Assembly (NCBI GenBank): GCA_035325995.1
Contig: DAOKYU010000025.1
Location: 1 to 11,468 of the forward strand
Origin: Thermodesulfobacteriota bacterium
Lineage (GTDB): Bacteria > Desulfobacterota_D > UBA1144 > Nemesobacterales > UBA2774
Reading direction: 5' to 3'
DNA: 11,468 bases
This document shows positions 7,619 to 11,468 of this stretch, piece after piece. Each line of letters begins with the position of its first letter. The first letter of the stretch is position 1. Position numbers and translations under genes: made by a program. The notes beneath the pieces are model-generated. The model was not told the DNA's origin. It saw only the letters and a list, made by a program, of their open reading frames with translations, and did no database searches.

Positions 7619-8029
7619 TTAATCCTTCTTGGCGTCCAGAATAATATACGTGGCTATGGACTTGGCAACAAGTACATTTTCGTTATAGATATCGACGTCT
7701 ACGGGCACTATCCTGCCCTCGCGGAGAGCCTTTGCCCTGGCTTCGATGACGCCGCCGCTCACAGGGTTGATGTAGCTTATCTTGAGCTCTATGGTCATGA
7801 GGCGCTTGTCCTCGAGGTCGAGCCCGTGGACGAGCGCTACCGCCGCCGCCGAATCGGCCAGCGTAGACAGCACCCCGCCGTGCGTGTATCCATACGGGTT
7901 TGCAAGGTTCTCGTGCGTATCCATGACGAGCCTCGCGTAGCCGGGCTTTACCTCCGCGATCTCTATCCCGAGGTGCTCCCAGAACGGCACCCTTGGGAAA
8001 TTCTTTATGTAAAAATCTTCGTCGGGCAT
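7619..8029 (-). CDS. PaaI-type hotdog thioesterase family protein
   Basis: A 136-residue single hotdog domain. The family signature NPYGYTHGGVLSTLADSAA (44-62) contains the HGG turn and Asp59, which in PaaI/YigI-like acyl-CoA thioesterases form part of the catalytic site. The second strand set, TIELKISYINPV (79-90) and VIEARAKAL (94-102), also fits. It probably hydrolyses acyl- or aryl-CoA thioesters in the cytoplasm; the substrate cannot be read from sequence. The ATG at 8027-8029 is preceded by GGAGGT with about 5 nt spacing, which supports this start. An 89-nt gap separates it from lysS and 57 nt separate it from the MFS gene, so operon membership with either is uncertain. Confidence 0.88.
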   Translation of the reverse strand: MPDEDFYIKNFPRVPFWEHLGIEIAEVKPGYARLVMDTHENLANPYGYTHGGVLSTLADSAAAVALVHGLDLEDKRLMTIELKISYINPVSGGVIEARAKALREGRIVPVDVDIYNENVLVAKSIATYIILDAKKD

Positions 8030-8049
8030 CGAATACCTCCGGGTAAAGG

Positions 8050-8055
8050 ATTATA
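8050..8055 (-). promoter_or_regulatory. Possible -10 box upstream of the thioesterase gene
   Basis: The 57-nt gap between the MFS gene and the thioesterase gene contains a perfect TATAAT on the minus strand, placed so that a transcript would start just before the GGAGGT ribosome site. No convincing -35 box is present at 16-18 nt, so this is only a candidate start for the thioesterase-lysS-fabZ unit. Confidence 0.25.
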
Positions 8056-8086
8056 TAGATTACCGGTGAAATCAGGGATTGAAACC

Positions 8087-9271
8087 TTACGCGCCGCGAG
8101 GGGCTTTTTGCGGGTCCTTCCCGTAGATGGCGAAGACGAGGAACCCGGCCGCGCAGACGGCCCCGGCAATGGCGAACATGGCGCGGAACCCTTCGAGCTC
8201 GGCGGCGACGCCGTACGCGAACACCCCGAGCATCCCGCCGAACGTGAAGGCGACGCTGCATATCGAAACTGCCTTCCCCCGGTCTTCGTCGGGCGTGAGG
8301 TCTATGACGAGGGCGTATATGGCCGGGTAGAAGAGCCCGTGCCCCGCGCCGAAGAATATGCCGGCGATAACGAGCGTAAGGGAATCCGTCACGAGCCCGA
8401 GCCCCGCGATGCTCGCCGAGAACACGAACAACGCCGGAATCGATACGAGCTTCTTCCCGTACTTGTCCGGCAGCCATCCGAAGAATATCCTCACGGCGAG
8501 GATGACGACCGTATACGTTATGAAGAAGAGCTCGAACGCGCCGACGCCTATCCTGCCGGCGAATATAGGGACGAAGGTTATCGCGGGGACGAACCCCGTC
8601 CCGGCGACGACGAGGGCGAACGCGGCCGCCATTACCCCCCGCCTCCTGAGCGCGCCAACGAACGAGCCGCGCATGCTTTCGTTGTCCCGGGGGACGCGCG
8701 GCTCCCTTATCCAGACGGCGGCCAGGAGGGCCGGCACCCCGAGGAGGGAGCAGAATATAAAGAAGTCGTCGAAGCCCCAGGCGTCCACTATCAGCTTCCC
8801 GATGTAAGGAGCGAGCGCGAAGTTCATCACGCTGAACATCCCGAATATGCCTATCGCGCGGCTCCTCTTTCCGGGCGAGGACACGTCGGCGATGAGAGTC
8901 CCCGCCGCGACGAAGCTCAGCGAAAGCGCCGCCCCGTGGAGGACCCGGAGGAGTGGAAAGAGGAAGTTTATCGTATGAATGTACGCGAACGGTATCGTCG
9001 CCAGCGATATGAGTATCCCGCCTGCGACGAGGAACGGCTTCCGCCCCCATTGGTCTATGAGTATCCCGACGGAGGGCGTTGTGAGGATTGTCGCCATGGA
9101 CGCCGCCCCCATTATGAAGCCGATCATCGACTCGCTCCCGCCGAGCTCTTCTATCCTGAGCGGCAGAAGTATGAAGGCGTGGTAGTTGAAAAAGAATATG
9201 AATATAAAGAGTGTTACGAGGTTAAAATCCCTGTTGAAAAGGGGCCTGTCCATGGGGATCGAATCGTTCAT
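8087..9271 (-). CDS. Major facilitator superfamily (MFS) transporter
   Basis: A 394-residue, strongly hydrophobic protein with about 12 predicted membrane segments in two halves, located in the inner membrane. MFS motif A appears between TM2 and TM3 as GILIDQWGRKP (69-79) and again in degenerate form in the second half as GWLPDKYGKK (265-274). A charged cytoplasmic linker (about 189-210, IREPRVPRDNESMRG) separates the halves. The C-terminal tail is short and basic. The layout resembles drug- or metabolite-efflux MFS families, but no substrate can be assigned. The ATG at 9269-9271 has only a weak upstream GGA; Met7 is an alternative start with no better site. It is divergent from the gene at 9391. 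Confidence 0.9.
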   Translation of the reverse strand: MNDSIPMDRPLFNRDFNLVTLFIFIFFFNYHAFILLPLRIEELGGSESMIGFIMGAASMATILTTPSVGILIDQWGRKPFLVAGGILISLATIPFAYIHTINFLFPLLRVLHGAALSLSFVAAGTLIADVSSPGKRSRAIGIFGMFSVMNFALAPYIGKLIVDAWGFDDFFIFCSLLGVPALLAAVWIREPRVPRDNESMRGSFVGALRRRGVMAAAFALVVAGTGFVPAITFVPIFAGRIGVGAFELFFITYTVVILAVRIFFGWLPDKYGKKLVSIPALFVFSASIAGLGLVTDSLTLVIAGIFFGAGHGLFYPAIYALVIDLTPDEDRGKAVSICSVAFTFGGMLGVFAYGVAAELEGFRAMFAIAGAVCAAGFLVFAIYGKDPQKAPRGA

Positions 9272-9336
9272 CTCGCGTCCGGCGGGATAAGCTTATACAA
9301 CAAAAATTAATAATAAAAATCGGCGGCCCTGCAGGT

Positions 9337-9342
9337 TATACT
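9337..9342 (+). promoter_or_regulatory. Possible -10 box for the plus-strand hypothetical gene
   Basis: TATACT on the plus strand, 48 nt before the ATG at 9391, matches the -10 consensus at five of six positions. The matching -35 region is only AT-rich, with no TTGACA-like box. This AT-rich stretch (about 9299-9320) probably also holds the promoter of the divergent MFS gene, but I could not choose boxes for it confidently. Confidence 0.3.
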
Positions 9343-9361
9343 TTGTGAGAGGGCGAAACAA

Positions 9362-9376
9362 GGGGCCCACGGCCCC
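9362..9376. repeat. GC-rich perfect inverted repeat in the 5' leader
   Basis: GGGGCC, a CAC spacer, then GGCCCC: a 6-bp all-GC stem with a 3-nt loop. No T-tract follows on either strand, so it does not look like a complete intrinsic terminator. It lies directly before the weak GAGAG ribosome-site candidate (9377-9381) of the gene at 9391, so in RNA the hairpin would abut the translation start region. A role as an operator or leader hairpin is possible but unproven. Confidence 0.45.
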
Positions 9377-9390
9377 GAGAGCGGCTGACC

Positions 9391-9897
9391 ATGTTCAAGA
9401 ACTTTCTGATTCTAATCCTTGCAGTGCTTCTCGGGATTTCGAGCTACCTCCTCTACGCCAACAAGAACATAACTATAGACCTCGGGCGTGACGGAGCGCC
9501 CGTCACGGAGCGCATCGTCGTAAGGGAGACGTCCGCTCCGCCGCAGCCGGCTCCGGCCCCCAAGGCGGAGGGCGGGAAGCTTCCCGAAAAGGGAGGCACC
9601 GTCGTAAGCGGCGGGGACGAGACCATAGAGATTCCCTCGGACGAGCCCGAAGTGCACATGGAGCCGACCGTCGGGCTCAACATAGGCGACGAGCAGAAGA
9701 TAGTTTCCAACTACAAGATAATCGGCCCGAGGAAATTCGCCCTTCTAACGGAGAAGGACGAGACGATGGTCGAGATCGACCTCGACACAGGACTCGTCGA
9801 AGTAAATCCCAAATACAAGCTCGACCAGGCGACTACCGAATTCTGGAAATCCGTGGGAAGGAAATACCCCGAAGTGTGCTTTGTGGGGGAGGAGTAA
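9391..9897 (+). CDS. Hypothetical membrane-anchored protein
   Basis: A 168-residue protein I do not recognise. An uncleaved signal-anchor or signal peptide (hydrophobic 4-22, MFKNFLILILAVLLG) is followed by a Pro/Ala- and Gly-rich linker (about 48-75, with PPQPAPAPKAEGG). A compact acidic C-terminal domain (about 78-168) contains VGLNIGDEQKIV and ETMVEIDLDTGLVEV. No lipobox Cys is present; the only Cys is near the C-terminus (CFVGEE). This suggests a bitopic inner-membrane protein with its C-terminal domain in the periplasm. Codon use (GC-rich, with ATA for Ile) matches the core genes. It is the only plus-strand gene in the window, divergent from the MFS transporter and converging on the AT-rich cassette. 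The ATG at 9391 has only a weak GAGAG ribosome site. Confidence 0.75.
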   Translation: MFKNFLILILAVLLGISSYLLYANKNITIDLGRDGAPVTERIVVRETSAPPQPAPAPKAEGGKLPEKGGTVVSGGDETIEIPSDEPEVHMEPTVGLNIGDEQKIVSNYKIIGPRKFALLTEKDETMVEIDLDTGLVEVNPKYKLDQATTEFWKSVGRKYPEVCFVGEE

Positions 9898-9933
9898 GAT
9901 GCTTGATCCTCAGACTCCGTTCATCTAATACTG

Positions 9934-10441
9934 TTACATTCGCATAGTATTTGCCAGACAGTTTATCACACCTTTTCCGTGTCGATAATAATCTGTTATT
10001 TCATTGTATGAGACAATGGAATTTATTTGGCCCTGATGAGCAAATTCATGTCTCCACTTAATTAATTCTGAGTAGGAATTAATAATGCTAATTTTATTAG
10101 TCTTTAGGCTTTTTTTCTCTATTTCATCCAGTTTTTTTTTGAAACCGAACTACATATTTCTGACCAAACCGTTTTACATAATCATTTTTAAGCTCTTGTA
10201 ATTTTATTCTTCCATTAAGTCTTTCAAAATACAAAAGGGTAAAGTTGCCTAAAACTTTGTGTTTTGCTGATGCGAAATCTGTAAATATATCCTTTATAGC
10301 AAGCTCATATACTGTTACTGCAGAGACAGCCACAAATCCTACATATCGTGAAGAGATAAAAGGATCATTAATTGTTTCAACAAATGAGTCCAAATGCAGA
10401 ATTAGGTCGTCTGCAATCTTAAAGTGATCGTGATAAGGCAT
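9934..10441 (-). CDS. HEPN-superfamily protein, apparently frameshifted (partner of DUF262)
   Basis: As read, the frame from ATG 10439-10441 stops after 105 residues at 10124. The stop follows immediately after nine consecutive A residues (10132-10140 on the minus strand). Dropping one A opens 65 further codons to a TAA at 9934-9936, giving a 168-residue protein. Residues 130-135 of the reconstruction are RHEFAH, the R-x4-H catalytic signature of HEPN ribonucleases, within ELIKWRHEFAHQGQINS. The all-helical N-terminal part (SRYVGFVAVSAVTVYELAIK, 31-50) and FGQKY (92-96) fit HEPN proteins of the RiboL-PSP or MAE_28990-like kind; the exact family is uncertain. The gene starts 2 nt after the DUF262 stop, so the two are almost certainly cotranscribed. 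The break may be a sequencing error, a real inactivating mutation, or slippage. DNA is AT-rich, unlike the core genes. Confidence 0.72.
10132..10140 (-). other. A9 homopolymer at the HEPN frame break
   Basis: Nine consecutive A residues on the coding strand, preceded by TTTC and followed by CTGGATGA. In the annotated frame, ACT GGA TGA ends the protein two codons later. The frame that starts CTG GAT GAA directly after the run stays open for 65 codons. A -1 ribosomal slip here would instead meet TAG within a few codons, so only loss of one A (or gain of two), or a +1 slip, is productive. Confidence 0.9.
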
Positions 10442-10443
10442 TT

Positions 10444-11400
10444 TTAATCAATAAGATATTCTTTAACTAACCTAAATCTTTCTCGTACAATTTGCGTATT
10501 AGTTGTAGATGTAGTAGTTACATCATTTATTTTTCTGTCTTTTTTTAGTTGTTTAAATCTTTCGCTCAAATTGTCCGGTATTTTATTGATATTATTGAGT
10601 AAAGTACAAAAAACTGAATCAAGAAATGCAGTATTGAGAGGCCCCCTTACATGAAATGGCTTCGGACCTAACATATTAATTATCAAGTCAGATGTTTTTA
10701 TAAACAATTTTTCAAATTTTAGGATACCTTTAGTATCTCCTTTTTTGTTTTGTTCCATTGCCTTATTTAAAAACTCTTTCATCGGATTTTCATATTCATC
10801 GCTTTTCTGACTCAGAGCAAATAATCTCAAAACGAGCTCTACATCTTTTTGATGTTTATCGTAAGTAGTCTTACCAAGAATCTGTCGCCAGTTTGGATCT
10901 TTGTTAAGCTCTCTCAAGATGCGGACTATTTCACCACGAAAAACTACATTTCTAATTTCTTGTGGCTTTAGTGGCGTACCTCCCGTATTAAGCCGCTCAA
11001 AAATATGATAAATACTTGTCTTATCTCCAGTTGGAGACACTTGCCTTATATTTATAGCTCTCAAAACAGTATTTTTTAACTTTCTTTCATCCGAGTCGGA
11101 TAGTTCGTCATATTTCTTATTGTAATATGGACTTTTCTTATCAAGACCTTGCAATCTAAAAACTTGTCGCTTTCCATGTATGTTTTCTAGTCCAAAATAT
11201 CCTTCGAAATAGAACACCGTACTCAGTATTCTTTGTTGCCCATCTATAACGAGATTTTTATTTTCATCGTCGATGTAAAAGAAGACCGGAGGAACTGGCA
11301 ACCCTAATAGAAAGGACTCCATCAGTAAAGATGACTGTCTTATGTTCCAAACAAATTCACGTTGGAATTCAGGTATGGTAATGTCTTGAGATTTCCACAT
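10444..11400 (-). CDS. DUF262 (GmrSD N-terminal, ParB-like) domain protein
   Basis: A 318-residue stand-alone DUF262 protein. Family hallmarks are IPEFQREFVW (9-18), then LMESFLLGLPVPPVFF (26-41), the nucleotide-handling motif VIDGQQR (51-57), and FERLNTGGTPLKPQEIRNVV (134-153) followed by KDVELVLRLFAL (185-196). In GmrSD-type type IV restriction systems this domain is the NTP-dependent half, fused or paired with an HNH (DUF1524) nuclease. No HNH motif follows here; the next gene is instead a HEPN protein 2 nt downstream. The ATG at 11398-11400 has an AGGGA site about 9 nt upstream, but only 8 residues precede the IPEFQR motif, shorter than I expect, and the in-frame sequence before it (KGIVD) looks like family sequence. 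The true gene may extend past a frame break near 11423-11433. AT-rich, probably acquired. Confidence 0.85.
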   Translation of the reverse strand: MWKSQDITIPEFQREFVWNIRQSSLLMESFLLGLPVPPVFFYIDDENKNLVIDGQQRILSTVFYFEGYFGLENIHGKRQVFRLQGLDKKSPYYNKKYDELSDSDERKLKNTVLRAINIRQVSPTGDKTSIYHIFERLNTGGTPLKPQEIRNVVFRGEIVRILRELNKDPNWRQILGKTTYDKHQKDVELVLRLFALSQKSDEYENPMKEFLNKAMEQNKKGDTKGILKFEKLFIKTSDLIINMLGPKPFHVRGPLNTAFLDSVFCTLLNNINKIPDNLSERFKQLKKDRKINDVTTTSTTNTQIVRERFRLVKEYLID

Positions 11401-11426
11401 ATCAACTATTCCCTTTGACCTTCCCC

Positions 11427-11468
11427 CTAAAAACTAGTCCATTGTAAAAGAGAGTTCTCCTTGGTAAG
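11427..11468 (-). CDS. Possible upstream fragment of the DUF262 gene (runs off the right edge)
   Basis: An open frame entering from the right edge reads LTKENSLLQWTSF before a TAG at 11427-11429. It ends at an adjacent T5/G5 tract on the minus strand (11423-11433). One extra T in that tract would join it in frame to FLGGRSKGIVD and on into MWKSQDITIPEFQR of the DUF262 protein. This could be the original N-terminus of that gene. With only 13 codons visible, the proposal is weak. Confidence 0.25.
   Translation of the reverse strand, partial: LTKENSLLQWTSF

Noticed and set aside
7683..9310. Two long open frames (455 codons minus, 494 codons plus) over the MFS and thioesterase genes
   Set aside because: Both are highly charged, Arg-rich shadow translations of the MFS and thioesterase coding sequence and run across the boundary between the two real genes. 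No domain is recognisable.
9898..9933. Bidirectional terminator between the convergent genes
   Set aside because: The 36-nt gap shows no stable hairpin or T-run that I could find.
9898..11468. CRISPR array or insertion sequence in the AT-rich region
   Set aside because: No regularly spaced direct repeats, terminal inverted repeats or transposase motifs are visible; the AT-rich DNA is fully accounted for by the DUF262 and HEPN genes.

Overview
The window looks like chromosomal DNA from a Gram-negative (diderm) bacterium. It encodes outer-membrane assembly and lipoprotein-export genes (bamA, skp, a lolCDE-type transporter) in the order lysS-lolC/E-lolD-bamA-skp-fabZ, an arrangement I associate with Desulfobacterota/deltaproteobacteria-like lineages. 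The phylum cannot be fixed from sequence reading alone. The core region is GC-rich but uses ATA (Ile) and AGG (Arg) codons freely.

Layout. Positions 1-653 are read on the minus strand. A strong sigma70-type promoter (618-647) drives tRNA-Thr(UGU), tRNA-Tyr(GUA), tRNA-Gly(UCC), tRNA-Thr(GGU) and then tuf (EF-Tu), of which only the first 12 codons lie in the window. This is the widely conserved thrU-tyrU-glyT-thrT-tufB arrangement. Positions 673-8029, also minus, hold a probable long transcription unit read from right to left: hotdog thioesterase, lysS, lolC/E, lolD, bamA, skp, fabZ. Spacing is tight: a 4-nt overlap of lysS and lolC/E, a 3-nt gap before lolD, and a 26-nt overlap of lolD and bamA. 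The lpxD/lpxA genes that often flank skp and fabZ in such clusters are absent. An MFS transporter (8087-9271, minus) lies upstream. A divergently oriented, membrane-anchored protein of unknown function (9391-9897, plus) follows across a 119-nt intergenic region that contains a GC-rich perfect inverted repeat.

From about 9898 to the right edge the base composition changes abruptly to AT-rich. This segment carries a two-gene minus-strand cassette: a stand-alone DUF262 (GmrSD N-terminal/ParB-like) protein and, 2 nt downstream, a HEPN-superfamily protein. The HEPN gene as read stops after 105 codons at a run of nine A residues. Removing one A opens a further 65 codons that contain a perfect HEPN R-x4-H motif (RHEFAH) and end at a natural stop. 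The DUF262 N-terminus also looks short, with a second possible frame break beside a T5/G5 tract close to the window edge. I infer a horizontally acquired DUF262-HEPN anti-phage or toxin-type cassette inserted beside core genes. It may be intact (sequencing error or slippage) or decaying.
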